Source: Paralichthys olivaceus
Taxonomy: Eukaryota > Chordata > Actinopteri > Pleuronectiformes > Paralichthyidae
Reading direction: 5' to 3'
Length of the DNA stretch: 64,000 bases
NCBI RefSeq assembly: GCF_024713975.1
Contig: NC_091094.1
Span: forward strand, 20,420,501-20,484,500
Part shown: positions 1 to 13,600 of the stretch, piece by piece
Layout of the letters: every line of letters starts with the position of its first letter
Position numbering within the stretch: position 1 is the first letter of the stretch
Made by a program: the position numbers and the translations under genes
Notes under the pieces: model-generated
The model's input: only the letters and a program-made list of their open reading frames with translations
What the model was told of the DNA's origin: nothing
Databases searched by the model: none

Positions 1-179
1 TGCATATCACCTCTTTATATTATCCGTATAATATATATATATATATATGATCTATATCATATATATTATCTGTTTATTTCACCTTCATAGTATCTGTTTA
101 CTTTATTATTATCAGTGAGAAACTTTATAACCCCTGTCGTTGTATATTGGTAAACCTTCTTATTTGCATTTGTTTGTTA

Positions 180-417
180 TGTTAAACATATATTTTTGAT
201 TATGGAAAGGCATGTGCGCGTGCGTCGTGACGCAGTGACGTCTCCGTCCCAGAATGCAGTCTGGTAAACAGACATGGAAGCACCAGGTGAAGACCTCCAC
301 ACAGGCTGAGCACTGCCCTCGCTCTTTCCCACCGTCTTCTGTCTCGTTCGCTCAGCGCATCCAGCTGATACACGTCTGCCCGGTGTCCCAGTCACGTCCA
401 CAGCATCCACAGCCCCG
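180..417 (+). promoter_or_regulatory. atxn7: probable atxn7 noncoding first exon and GC-rich promoter
   Basis: A CpG-rich patch in AT-rich surroundings carries a CRE-like TGACGTCT at 236-242, a second TGACGC half-site just before it, and a good splice donor (CCCCG|GTAAGAG, exon end 417). No long ORF runs through it. In human, an upstream noncoding ATXN7 exon sits next to the divergently transcribed THOC7 start. By analogy this may be a bidirectional promoter with thoc7 lying to the left, outside the window. The transcription start is not determined, so only the donor side of the exon is defined. It would splice to the acceptor at 7,642-7,643. Confidence 0.5.
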
Positions 418-1351
418 GTAAGAGCGAAGTTACTGTCGGTGTGCGGCGGCGGTGAATGACTTCTGCTGTGCTGTCAGGCTGCTGCCAGCTTCCTCGCTAA
501 CGCTAGTCATGGCTGGCTGGCTACAGGCTGCAGCTAGCAGGCTAATGTAGCCGCCACTGCTCCCCAGTAACGTCTGTACCTGCCACAGATTCTCATTGTC
601 ATCATGACACAGCTCCTCGTGGACTTACTGCCCCTTTCACACATCATGTTTAGCACATGGATACATTTTCTATTGGAATACAAGTTAATGTACGTGCATG
701 TGAGCAGTGTGCAGTAGAGGTGGGGGCAACGCTAGCCAATCAAACTGCTCGCTTCTGATGGTCAATGCTAGTTACTGTTAGCTAAGTGCTGGAAAGTTGT
801 GAACGTCAACTAGTCGCTTCCATGGAGCCCAAATCACAACTGACTCCAGGTTAGACTACGACTGAGTCACATGTTTGTACTACAAGCCATCAGACTTTAC
901 ACTGTGTACACTGGTATTCACCCAGAGGCCATCTTTATAGTTAGTGTGAAATACACATGTTCATTGGCTGGGTGACATTTCAATATCTTTTTGTCTTTCA
1001 GTAGAGTTGTGTTGAAATAATATAATCATAACTTGGGATGGTTTTACATAATTACTTTTCAAGTAACTTCTCATTAGAATAAACACATTGACTTGTTGAA
1101 GTTACTGACTTACAAATCTTAATTAGTTTAGTAGACTTTGCACACATTTGCTATAGAATAATATTGGATATAGATCCATGTCAGTTAATATTGAAATTTA
1201 ACATGTGTTTCAAACACATTGCCAACTTCTTTTAAGAAATGGAGAGGATGTGCAGGACACACCCCACCACAACCCTCATGTGTGCGGTAATACCACCATT
1301 CAAAACACTCCACAGTTTATATATCACATGGCTTTACACATGTCACATTGG

Positions 1352-1415
1352 TTACATTACATATCATTTAGCTGACGCTTTTCTCCAAAGCGACTTACAA
1401 TAAGTGCATTCACAT
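1352..1415. repeat. teleost interspersed repeat fragment
   Basis: The string TTTAGCTGACGCTTTTCTCC followed by AAAGCGACTTACAATAAGTG is a signature seen many times across teleost genomes as part of a dispersed repeat. I do not assign a family name. Confidence 0.5.
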
Positions 1416-3976
1416 TTTAATTAATTAACAAATATTTGGTTCTGAATTTTACAGAAATGTAATTCAGGTTTATAGGTGTTTGATGATGATCTTATGATGG
1501 GGAAGGTTAAGGAGTGCTAATAGTGTTATAATTATCCCCAATTTAAGGAAAATACTTACTGCGTTTTACATTGAATAGTTTAAGGCAGATTTTATTAATA
1601 TTTTTGTTACTTTTGTGTTTGGTAACATGTAACATGAAGATGTTTTATTATTTTTTGCTTTACATACTTTAGGCTTCAAGGTGAGCGATGTCTGAACAGT
1701 TATCCAGGCAGCACAACTATACAATATAAACACTTTTACTGTCTATGGATTCTGCAGGCGATGCACATTGTATTGATAATTGGGCATTTCAAGCTATTTA
1801 TAATAAGTGAAGGAAGAAGGTTACTTTTTTGAAACCATTACTTCTAGATTTCGAGCTACAGATAATTATGTGTTTTTTAGGGCATCCAGCCCAAAGGCTC
1901 AAGCACAAGACATTGTGCCATACAACTGCAGTTTTAATTTGGCAGTAAATGTTATAACTCTACTTTTTACACATTTGTGTGAAAAAAACATAATTGAGAA
2001 GCACAAGACTCTGCAGCTATTAACATGAATTACTGCTGCGTTCATCTTATGCATGCGACATGGAGCAGAGGAATTTTACAAGTAACACAGGAGCTTTTCC
2101 CTTCTATTACATGTCAAAATGTCTGCTGTGCCAGTGCTGTGCACTGCTCGTGTGAAGAATTTTGTTTTCGACATAATAGAATATTACTCCCATTTCATTT
2201 TAGCCTTTTGCTGATCCTGCTCAACATAGTTTTTAGCATGTACATGGTGTTATTTCATACGTTGCCCATTGGAGGTTAAAATTTTGAACCTTTAGACATA
2301 AACACCTCTTGACTCTTATCTTCGACTTGGGGATGTTTTGAGTTCTAATGTTTTTACCTTATTTCTTAGCTATTGCATAGTTTAAATATAATTTGGATGA
2401 AAGGGTGAAACTACTGCACTACTTTCTTCTGATTCTCTCACTAGTTTTAGCAAGGGGGTGATCAATATGTATTTTAAAATGGTTGTTATGCAAGCCATGT
2501 TCATTTCTATAGATAGCACATTCATGAATTTTATAAGACATCAAGACAAATGTAAAGCCAACATAACACAAAATACAAAAAGCATTTATATAGAGCTACA
2601 TATTTGCTGTGTTGTTAAATGTTATGGTAAAAGTCAAGAATCCATGGGAATGCTTAGTTCACTCGGATTAAGTGAGTCATAAATATTTGCTCCTGGGCTT
2701 TAATTGGCTTCAGAAAAAGCTTATAGGAAACAACATTTAGGTATGATGCACATTAAATCAAAACTAAAGTAAGGTGTTGTAATATATACACAACACTTAA
2801 TATTGTATGACTTTGTGTTCTGTTTAATCAAGCCACTTGCTACCTCTTTGGATATGTTGCAGTATGTTATTCAATCACTTAAAAAAAGAAAAAGAATGAT
2901 AGAATGGTATGGTCTCTTTGGTCTTTAAAAGGGATAACAGTGGGGCTGGGTAGGTGGTTAGGGATGCTGCTTAATGGATTGGATTACTGCACAGTGGTGA
3001 AGAAGTGTGTGATAAGGCCCAGGGAGGACAATGTTACCTTCCAGACATAGTCTTATAATCCCTGTTCACTGAAGAGCTACATCATAAAAACAGCAAAACG
3101 AAAAACCTGATACTGACTCATCTTTCTTCCATGCTTGTGTGTGTGTGTGTCCGTGTGTGTGCATGCATGTATGTGTTTCCAGTCTTCTTCTCCAGTGTGT
3201 GTGGCAGCCAGCGATCACCCATACTGATGAGGATCGACTGATAGAGTTAAAAAGAAGTTCCTTTTTTTCTTATTTTGCTAAGGTAAGTTCTCACAACTAC
3301 TCATTATTACACTCTATTGACAATTACTGTTTTCTAATACAATACATTACAATAATCATAAGTGGTAAAGTAGTGCTGACAGTTGTTTGAAACTTATTTA
3401 GAAACACAATAGAGCAATTGTTTTACAATGAATACACAACCCTGTAATTTCCCCAAACTGACTTATTTTAGTTCCTGGTTTCATTTCGGTTTCAGCCAGC
3501 TTACTTTGGATTCTCCTCAAGTTATTTTCAACACATATACAACAAACATATTTCTATGCTGGTGTGTGGTTAGAAAATAAGAGATAAAGGAGAGTAGTTG
3601 TACAGTTGATGCAGTTGTATACTTCCAACAACTACTCAAGTTCCATTTTGCATCATTGTCTTTTCTACAAAATACATGTAGAGAAGAAAGGAATTTAAAA
3701 AAAGGGAAGAATTTTATTCGGTCATAATTAGTACTTGAATTCTTGAATTACAGACAAAAACATTATTTGACCATCAAAATATATTCTCTTCATCTTTGAG
3801 TCCAAGTGGTCATTTGTAGCAGATGCAATAAAATGTAGTCAGTTTCAGTGACCTTGACAGATGGATGGGTGGAGGAAGAACCAATAAACATAATACTGAA
3901 TGTAATATTTTAATGTTAATGTACTCCCACTGTGAATTAAGTCTTACTTAAAAACCTATAAATGTAGTACATATTA

Positions 3977-3977
3977 T

Positions 3978-4009
<32 letters not shown>

Positions 4010-4010
4010 G
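3977..4010. repeat. (TAA)n microsatellite
   Basis: Short imperfect TAA/AAT trinucleotide array in the atxn7 5' intron. Confidence 0.8.
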
Positions 4011-5087
4011 TCCTTGAAGGAATATTACATCCACTTTCACATTCAGCAGATTTTGTGAGGAAGGGGATGCGCATATATTGAAGGTGAGGTGTTTGTTGTA
4101 TTAGACATAGTATCATGATTACAACTGTCACTGAAATTTAATCCAATACAACACTAACACCTCAGCAAACAAGTACTGCTACAAGGTTCTAAAAAGCAGT
4201 AATTACAAGACTTAAGCTTTGGACAACGTTATATTGTACACAGAGGTCTTATTTATTGTGATTGAATGTACAATCAGCCTGAGATGTTCAGTCTTCAGTG
4301 ACGAGTTTGGGTGACAAAAGTGACACATTTGTGTTTGCTTTTTTGGCAATGTCAAAGCTTTTAGTTAAGTTAACATTGTTTCTATTAAGGGCCAGATCAA
4401 CAAGATTGCGCTCAAGAACAGCACAATGATGCTTTGGAAGAAACTTGTTTGAAAAACAGCTTGCTTAAGAAAGATATACTACTACACTTCTTGTCATATC
4501 CTAGATTAAAAGCCACTGCCCCTCAGTATAGATTTACTACTACAGCAGTAAGACATTAATGTTATAAAGCTAGAGAAGGTGATGAAATGATAATGGCCGA
4601 TCAGTAAAAAATGATACCTACAAGTTTCACATTTTTGTGTGAAACACTTGTGCCTCTTGTACACTGCAAAAAATGGTTAATGTTTTATGTTACATAATTG
4701 ATGCTTGATGATCTAATGAAGTTTTACTGAACATAATGCAAACTTTTGGGTATTTTTCAAAAGAAAATAACAAGGTACTTAAAAAAACAAAAACATAATA
4801 GCTTTTGTTGTGTTTTAATCCTTAAACTACAACCAGAGCATCAAACATCAAGCTTTTTACATCTGTATCTCCAGGAATACAAAATAAATGATAAAGTAGT
4901 AATTATAGTGTTCCGCTCCCGGTTGATGCTTTTTTTTTTTTTACATTTGTAGGTGCTAGTATGATGAAATTCAAGCCTCAAACCATCCCTAGACAAATAT
5001 ATATCAATGATGTATATCAAAGTCATGATTCTTACATTTTGTGGTTTGACCATTTTAACAGTTCCTACGGTAAACAGACTTAAAAAA

Positions 5088-5130
5088 GAATAGAACGCCC
5101 TTATTGTCATTGCACCGCTGTACAACAAAA
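5088..5130 (-). repeat. retroelement 3'-tail-like fragment
   Basis: AGAATAGAACGCCCTTATTG followed by TCATTGCACC resembles the reverse complement of a fish retroelement 3' tail. A longer copy of the same type is at 24,539-24,730. Confidence 0.4.
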
Positions 5131-6734
5131 TTTAGTGTGCCTACCTGAGTGTTTCTTAACTGTGAATGCTGAATTCCGAAACTCAACCCCCTCATGTCTG
5201 TGCAGCACGATTTTCAAATTCACCAGAGAATTCGGGAGTGTTCACGTTATTGCTCAGTTTGATCATTTGTGACAAAGGTGTATGTATATGCAGTAAATAA
5301 AGACAAGATAAAATATAACTTATATTTTAACCACACATCACTGGCGAAATCTTCAGGATAAGCTTCTTAATTTGTATTTCTAAATTTAGAGTTTGTCTAA
5401 AGACAAAGCCAAGTTTGTACACTGTACACTTGAAACTACCAGCAGAGCGCCAAGTTCATATTTGCTCAAGGTTCTTCAGTGTACGTGCCAAATGGGAATA
5501 CATTCAACTTCTCTGACATTTATTAGGAGGAGATGTTTTTAAACATCCCCTTTTGGTATCAGAAGAACAGCCCACATGCTAGGGCCTTGTTATTCTGTCA
5601 AGTAGACAGATCATGTCTCAAGGAATTCAGATGAATTGCCATCAGAAACAGATCAGAGTCAGCACAACGGCAATCACATAATCAAGGACACTACTTAATG
5701 AAGACTACATGCTGTAAGTCAGGTTACAATAATACTTTATTGCAATAAGCAATCTCTACACTATAAGTTGTCTGCTTCTGTTTCTATTTTCTTCTTGCAT
5801 GCCAGTTTTTGTCAGTTTAAAATGTGCAGCATTCTTACAGATAAGAAACTTTTGATTTTGAAAGTGAAAGTTAAGAAAACCAGGCTGTCGATAAATTGAA
5901 AAATCCAGAAACAACAGAGGAATCTGTTTAAAACAGTCAAATCACATTGAGTGCTAGATTATTCTGATTAACAGGAACAAGCTACACAGCACACCTTGAG
6001 TCTGTCTTCATTTCACTTGCACAATAGCAGTTACTGATTCAACATCCATGAAGATCGAGTCATTTTATCATTAAATCTGTTTCACCTATGTTATGTACTG
6101 TGTGAGGACATGCGTCTATGTAAACACCATAAACATGCACTGAGAAAGCGTCATACATTATATCAGTTTCACTCTAACAGTAAGTTCTACATATTATAGT
6201 TCTAATGATATTGATGATCAAATCATTTAAACATTTTGTTCTGCACATTCCTCCTGCACTAAGTTGGTTAATACCTGCATATGAAACATCTTCCAGGACT
6301 CAAGATATGAAACAATTTGTGGTTTGTCTTTTGTTGTGTCTTCTTATGGCTATGTTTTAATTTTTAAATGCTTACTTGTCTTAATTGAAGAACATTCTTT
6401 ACTATTTTGCATCACAATCTCAGCATTATACAGAATTTAAATGAGCACAAGGCTTAGACTGTAATCTGACTTCCATAGTAATCACACCTACATAAGTGTT
6501 TAGTAAGCTTACACTGTATTCGTTGTGGAACATCATTAAACTAATTACCCCCTATTTTATTTATTTACACTGCACAAAATAATAAATTGAAGCATGTGTG
6601 AAAAAGATTCAACAGAGATGGTAGCTGTTGATATTTTAACATCCATGTAGCCATGATGCAGTTTTGTAAGAACAGCTGAGATAAACTTACTTACTTTGCA
6701 CAGAATTAACTGAATGATATTTTATTAACCTTGA

Positions 6735-6880
6735 TTGTTTGTTAGTTAGTCAGCAGACATGCAAAAATTATGGATTACCATGAAACTTGGTAGATAGATG
6801 CATTATGGGTTAGGAAAGAACCCATTAAATTCTGGTGTGAATCCATATTACGGGGTGGATCCTGGAATTACTTTTTTTCT
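6735..6880. repeat. dispersed teleost repeat, copy 1
   Basis: Contains the hallmark phrases ATGAAACTTGGTAGATAGAT, GAAAGAACCCATTAAATTCT and CGGGGTGGATCCTGGAATTA. Related degraded copies are at 58,485-58,640 and 60,955-61,075. This family is widespread in fish, but I cannot name it from sequence alone. Confidence 0.55.
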
Positions 6881-7007
6881 CTTTCATTAATTTTGCAAGA
6901 GAGAATGTTTCGCAACATTTTTCATGATTTCTCAGAGAATAATTCATGCATCTTGATGAAAAAAGAAGCAGGCTCATGTTAAGGGGACTATTTAATGGAA
7001 GCTGTTT

Positions 7008-7265
7008 ATGGGGCGGCTGTGGCTCAAGAGGTCATCGGGGTTGTCCACTAACCAGAAGGTTGGAGGTTTAATCCCAGTCTCCCCCATTTTGCATGCAGAA
7101 GTATCCTTGGGCACGACACTGAACCCCCAAATTACCGGCTGGTCGTTTGTGTGATTAATGTACTGTATGATGTGTCTAAATAGGTGAATGGCAAAAACAG
7201 TACTGTAAAGCACTTTGAGGGGCCATCGAGACTAGAAAAGCTCTATGCAAATACAGCATCGGTAT
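7008..7265 (+). mobile_element. tRNA-derived SINE
   Basis: The 5' part has RNA polymerase III promoter boxes: an A-box-like TGTGGCTCAAGAGG at about 7,018 and a B-box-like GGTTGGAGGTTTAATCC at about 7,059. The 3' part has GTAAAGCACTTTGAGGGGCC and GACTAGAAAAGCTCTATGCA, a tail typical of teleost SINEs. It lies in sense orientation just upstream of the first atxn7 coding exon. Degenerate relatives are at 41,330-41,505 and 47,446-47,790. Confidence 0.75.
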
Positions 7266-7651
7266 GACTGAGTGCAAGTGAATTCAAATGTGGGACTGCT
7301 GGGCCTTGGTCGAGCAATAGTTCAATACCAGTTCAAGTTATTTATGATAAAATATTTGAATGAGTTGTGCATATCTTTTTATTCCATATTAAATGAACCA
7401 GAGTTCATTAGACATGTGTGCCTATTCAAATTAACCACTGAGCTAAGTGCAAAGCACCTCATGCACTGTAGGAGATGTTCAAGCCAACTAACCAGGAACC
7501 TAGAGAGCCGTGTATCTGTGGTGTGTGTACTTGTTGCCTGTGTAATGGCCACACACAGCTCCGAGGTGTGCGCGGTCCCTCGGTGAGAAAGTCCTCCTAT
7601 CCCGAGCGCGACCACCGCTGACTCTTGTGTTGTTACATTGTAGCGGAAAGA

Positions 7652-10600
7652 ATGTCGGAAAGGGCCGAGGATGACGTCAGGGGGGAGCAGCGCCGAGCGG
7701 CCAGGCAGCAGCTGAAGCAGCAGCAGCTCCAGCGGGGAGAAGGCTCCACAGCAATGGCGACTGTTGCGGAGCGGAGATCCCTGCCTAGTCCAGAAATAAT
7801 GCTGGGGCAGCCTTGGAGCAGCTGGGTCGACGCCGCCAAACTCCACGGCAACGACGGTGAGTCCCTCCGGCTTCCGAAATGTGCGCGGGGAGGCGAGGCG
7901 GAGCGCGACAGTTGCCAGTCCCGACCTGTTTGTGGCCGATTGCATGCAGTTTTTTTGGTGGAATATGAAGAAACGATACTGGTAGCAACAGCACGGGCAG
8001 GCGAGCAAGTGCAACTATTTATTTGTCTGTGTGTCGAATCGCCTCGTTTTCAGGTGCCGAATCGGAGGAAAGTTTCAAAGACTTCGGGAAAAATCGAGAA
8101 GCCATGCGTCTGTGCAGAGAAGGTGAGTGTTCTTTTTTTTTTTAGTCCAGGGCCAAAGGTGTATTTTGGTTCTGGGGTTTGCTCACATACACACACACGA
8201 GGATTAAACACTTTACACGCGTTGTTCGGTCAGCATGCACTCTTACTGTAAACCATGCGCACTGTGAATTGACTGGACAACCGGATATTATCACCGAGTC
8301 GTGTGTGCTAGACGTGTGGCAGCAGACATTTACATCTGCTCCTCAAATAACTTAACAGTTAACAACTTAGACTCACTGTAGGTGAGTGCAGGCCCAAACA
8401 TGGCACTAACAATATCACAATCTGTGTGGAGAGTGCATTGTATGGACTTGACTGTTCAGCATCCACATTTCTGCCATTTTACATGTGACACCCTCCACCA
8501 TATTTCATGTGCGTCCCCTCACTGAAAGACAACAACAATGTTACCTGAAGTATTTTAAGTTAGCGTAAAGATTTCAAAAGTTAATAAATAGTAGCTTGTG
8601 CGTTTTGTAAAAACCCCCAAATGGAAATTTACAAAGGTAGGATTTTTATTTAAAAGCTCCATCTTACTCATGGTGAAGTTACGCTCCTATATCACATTAC
8701 AATATAGGAGCTATATATCAATATTTAATTTATTCATACAAATATAAAGTCTTGAACCACCATCGAGGAAAATCAACAAAGAAAACAATCTGACTACTCT
8801 GACAACTAACTGATAGGATGATTACCGTCCTCATATTTTCTATCATTTCCAGTTTATCTCAAGCCGAAACATGTTGAAGAGTGTTAATGTTCAGTCATAT
8901 AATCAAGAGAAAGGACCACATATCACGACGGTGATGAAACGCACAATCCGAAGTGCACATCAACTGGCTTCTCAGCCACACAATAATGTTTGCAAGCACG
9001 TTGTGCTGCAATTTTATTTTTGGAAACACCCCCATTAGCATTAGCTGATTTGTCCTGCTGACAGGCCTGGATTTGCAGCGAGTTTCACCACAAAGGTACA
9101 TCTGTTACAACAATAAAATGGCATCTTGTTATATTACATATCAACAATCGTGCAGTCATTTTCCAGGCTCACCAAGCTCTGAGACTGACATCAAAATGAG
9201 TCAGTTGACAGGATGAGTCAACGACTGACTTCTTCATTTAAGTCAGATTCAAATGAATGAATGATGAATCCATTTTCTTATTATAATGATAGAGCGATTG
9301 TACTTAGAAGCCCAGGTTGTTCAAAGACACTTTTCGTGCTGTCTTAATGTTCACAAGTAGTTAACAGGACAACCTTCTTTACCAACAAAGATGATGTGTT
9401 TATCTCTGCTTCTAATATGTTTCAGCAACACATCCACAGCTACTTACAATCTTTTTGCAGTGAGGATTTGAACGTGACAGTGCCATCCTGAGACTGTCAT
9501 TGCAGCAACTAGGACACTAAGATTAAGATGCCTGCTTTCCTTTCCCCTCTCTATTTTACAACTTGGCATGCTCTGGCCACAATCAAAAAAGTAAAGAAAA
9601 ATTGCTTTCCTAACCACTTTTTGTTGACCTCGATGGAAAATGTTAGGAGGTCAATGAAAAATGTGGACAATCCATAAGGATTATGGAAAAGACTTCTGCC
9701 GTGCTCAGAGAATCACAATGCACTTACATACAAAATAATTATATATTAATGATAGACGTTATTGACATAGATTCACAGTGGATGGTTCAGTGTCATGCTA
9801 AAGGAGGGGGAGTTCTAAGTAAACCATAAGGAGCTACTTCAGAACACCTCTGGACACTTGGTGGACACTGTGTGGGGGTCTGTCTCTTTCTCGGTTCTTA
9901 TTCACGCTCTTTCTGATGTATTTACATAACCGTGTGTGGCTGAAGTGTTATCACAGTGAGGAATGACCATCAAGAAATGAGGCACATTTCGTTTTGGTCA
10001 CATGATTTTGGCTCACACTGAGAATGTCATCAGTGTGTGTACTTTCTTTCTTTCTCTCAGGCCCTGTTTATACCTCACTTTTTGATGCATCTTGGGTTAC
10101 CCGATCACTAGTGCACATCTCTAAGTACGTCAGTTCATACCTGACACTGGAATGTGTCTCCACATCACATTTGTCTCCAGTGACCACTTGTGATCGGATC
10201 TCTCTTTGCTGCTCTACATGCATATAAGCACGTAAAAACATCATTTCTCTTTGCAAAGACCAAATGCTGTGTTGTTTTTAGCTCGTCCAACAATGACAGA
10301 TAGGTTTTTTGTCAATGTGATTGTGAGAGAAAGGGCCGGGCAAGGAGGGGCCGAGCAAGAGATCTGCAATGAAACAAGATTTTACCCATTTTAAATGAAA
10401 CAAAAATTCTGTGGCGGTCATTGTTGATATTGTGGCGGGACACCACAAATAAATCAATGAGTAGGAAACATTTAAGTGTATAAATATTTTCTGTTAATAT
10501 GAAACTGTAGTGGGTCAGAGGACAATAGTTGAGTTGCTGATCGTTCGTTGTGGCCCGGCACGCATTTGCATTCACACACATACAAGAATGTGGCCACGTG

Positions 10601-13600
10601 TGGCCTAGACCACCTCCAGATGTGGTCTGATGCATCCTCCATCCATCTTAGGGGCACACACACCTTTGCCTAGAACTGTTCGCTTGTGTCTGAAGATCTT
10701 TGCACAATATCAGCAAGAAATGTCCTATTACGTATCGTAAGCATGGCTCAGAACAATATTGAAAATAGGGTTATAGACATTAGACTACATACGTTTTTAG
10801 TTTTTGATTGACCTAAGACATGCAGTCTGAATCAATACTGTTTGAAAGTGAATGAAGGTAGTGTGTCAGAGGCAGGCAGAGAGATGATATTAAATTCAAG
10901 GTTGTTACGCCACTTGCCTCGCAACTGGCTCGAAACATGCTTCCATCATGTAGCAGCATCTATCAGTGACAGTTGTATGTGTCACAGGGCGGATAAACAC
11001 TTGCTGTGTGTGTTCGTAGTATGTTGTTCTGCATGTGTGTGTCTGTCTAGTGGTGGTATTACAAGGGTATGACTACTCCTCTCCATGACTCACCACCAGA
11101 TTCCTCCTGTGGTGCAACTGCCATTCTAATACACACATTGAAAAAAAGGATTGAAATTAATGACGAATGATGAATCTACTCATCATCTGTCTTATTTTTT
11201 TTCTTTTTAATTTCACAGTTTAATCTGTACAGTCAGGAAGCTCGGAAGTGTAGTCCCAGTGTGAGTGTCACAGTTCAGATTCAGTGTGTGTGTGTGCTAC
11301 TCAGAGGCAGTCAGAGATGCTGCTGTTCTATCTAGATCATTCATCACTGCCATGGATGAGGATGCTGAAATTAACTGGACTCTAGTTCTCTTCCTCTGTC
11401 TCGTGCTCACAGGCTCTCTTTCTCCTCCTCAAGCACAGGTCCACTGCTCACTTCCTCTTTGTCTTGCTGAGGCCTCAGCCTGCTTCTCTGTGTTTGTTCT
11501 CTGTCACGCTTTCCTCCATCTCTTGTTTCTCGTCCACGGTAACTTCCTTTCTCTCTCATTCCTTTTCATCTGCTACTTGCACAAGATTAAAATGGAGAGG
11601 GAGAATTGGTCAGACACAGTGGCGTTTGACCACGTTTTAAGACAGGCCATTTTAGTCGTCCAGTTCAGTTGGTGCCAGTGGGTTGAATGCAGAGTGGCAA
11701 GGCGATGTAGCCAGGCTGCTTTTATAGTCGAGCAGCCTGTTTGGAGAATGCTCCACGTGTACAACAGCAGCAGTTTGGGAATGTATGTTGTTTGACCTTG
11801 CAAGTGATCTAATGAGGAAATACAGTTGGCCTGTTGGACTCTGCAATTTTAGGCCTGTCTCTTTAAGATTTTTGGAGAAGGTGGACTTATAATAGAGAAT
11901 ACATGTGAAGTTGGCAAATATGTTTGCTCTTTCATTATAACTTCAGTTTTCCAGTTGTACAAAAGAATGGCTCACAGAGAAAATGAGATGAAAACGGACA
12001 TGCTGAGTAGAAAAGAAGTTGCCCAGAATTTTCAGGACGGCTTCCAAATGTTGCTTTAGTGGCGTATGCATCTGCAACTGGCAACCAGTGAATACTACCT
12101 TCCTTACCACATCTCTGCACTTGTTTTCTTTGCACAGCAATAAGACCCGTTCTTGTGCACATCAGCAGTGCTTTACTTCTCAAGTTCTATATAATTTACA
12201 TCCCTTTGTCTATTAAGTGAAGCAATTTGCCTATTCTCTGTGGCAGACCCCAGTCGCTGTGAAAATAAGTCTTTTCATTCCACTGCTGTTGAAGGAGGCA
12301 CTTAGTTGAGTGGCTTCAATTGAGCACATTAAATCGCATCAGGTCTGTCAATTCTTCCACACAAGTCTGCCACTGACCTTCTTGAGAGGGAACCCGCCAG
12401 GTAGACCCTTTTATATGGTCTTTGCTTAATGGCCCTCATCCCTTCCAGATTCTGCTAGCGATGTTTGAAGAACCCTTGAAGGCCCTTGTAGAGTACGTCT
12501 TGGAGAGGGGCTCCACTTCTTTCCTCTTGTATCCTCTCCTCTGCTCATCTCATCATAACACCCCAGGCAATCAATTAATTAGCCTCCTTAATTAGCTGCT
12601 TTCTGGTTCTGTGCACCAGAGTAAATTTTGATCACATCCTGGTGAGGAGCGGCACTTCCCTCTGATTTACCATAGAGTGGCTTGAGAAGTGCATGGCTTG
12701 ACTCATACCATTGGGTAACTAAAGATGCTAGAGCTGTACACATACAATTTTTGTACCATGGTGTTCTTTGATCCCTGTGCCTTTCATGATCATCTGCCTA
12801 AAACTGCAATACCTGCAGAAAAAAGATACTTTAAAATCATCTATTTCCTCCAATTTGTCCCTATGTAAGTGATAATTGCTCTCGTGCTATAATAACTGAG
12901 TCGAACTGTTAATGGGGCTAAGGCCCTTTATATTCGCAAATTATCTATTATTTCATATCTTGTGTTGAGCATACGCTGGTTTTAGGGGAGGAGATTTTAG
13001 GTCACCATGCTCAGCATTATTGTATTAGCCATATTTCACTCTTATGGATTTAAAATACTTACATAATTCTCATTCTGATCTTCCATAACTTGACAGACTG
13101 TGATAAAGACCAACAGGTCTTGTTTGATTGTAGAGCATAAGCAAACTATTTCCATTGTGAATTAATTTGAGAGGGAGAAATGGAGAAGAGTGGAAATCAC
13201 AATTGCCTAACCTCAGAGATGATGTCTTCTAATTGCTTGTTATGTCTGTCAAACAATCCAAAACCCAAAGATATCCAATGTATAACTTACAGTGCATTCA
13301 GGAAGTATTCCCCTTTACTTTTTTCAGATGTTGTCCATGTTAACCATTAATTAACTCAATAATGCAAAAACAGAAATTAAAAAAATTTGTAAGTTCACAA
13401 CAAAGGCAAAAAATTAATTGCTGTATTTAAAAAAGTTCAGAACCCCTTTGCTATGATTTGAAATTGATTTGGGTTTTATGGCATAATGAACGAAAACCAC
13501 TCCTCAGTGAAAGACACATGAAGGCACCTAAAAGACTTGAAGTTTGACCACAATTCTAAGTGTCATGTCTGGAGTTGACCAGGCATCACTCATCACCTGC

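Larger units (their letters stand above)
418..7643 (+). other. atxn7 5' intron (gene-free)
   Basis: About 7.2 kb of AT-rich sequence between the presumed first-exon donor and the acceptor of the ATG-bearing exon. Besides the repeats listed separately (1,352-1,415; 3,977-4,010; 5,088-5,130; 6,735-6,880; 7,008-7,265) I see only short unsupported ORFs and no recognisable gene. Confidence 0.45.

Noticed and set aside
1..420. First exon of thoc7 on the minus strand
   Set aside because: No THOC7-like N-terminus or matching splice donor was found. If present, it starts left of the window.
7008..7090. Functional tRNA gene
   Set aside because: A- and B-box-like motifs are present, but there is no intact cloverleaf and the sequence continues into a SINE body and tail.
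7379..8014. Long antisense reading frame opposite the first atxn7 coding exon
   Set aside because: It is the complement of a conserved, GC-rich coding exon and the adjacent intron. Its translation has no recognisable domain.
11265..11795. 176-codon plus-strand frame in an atxn7 intron with hydrophobic stretches
   Set aside because: Composition reflects CT/GT-rich simple sequence (TTCCTCT, GTGTGTGT). There is no domain, no splice context, and it lies wholly within an intron.
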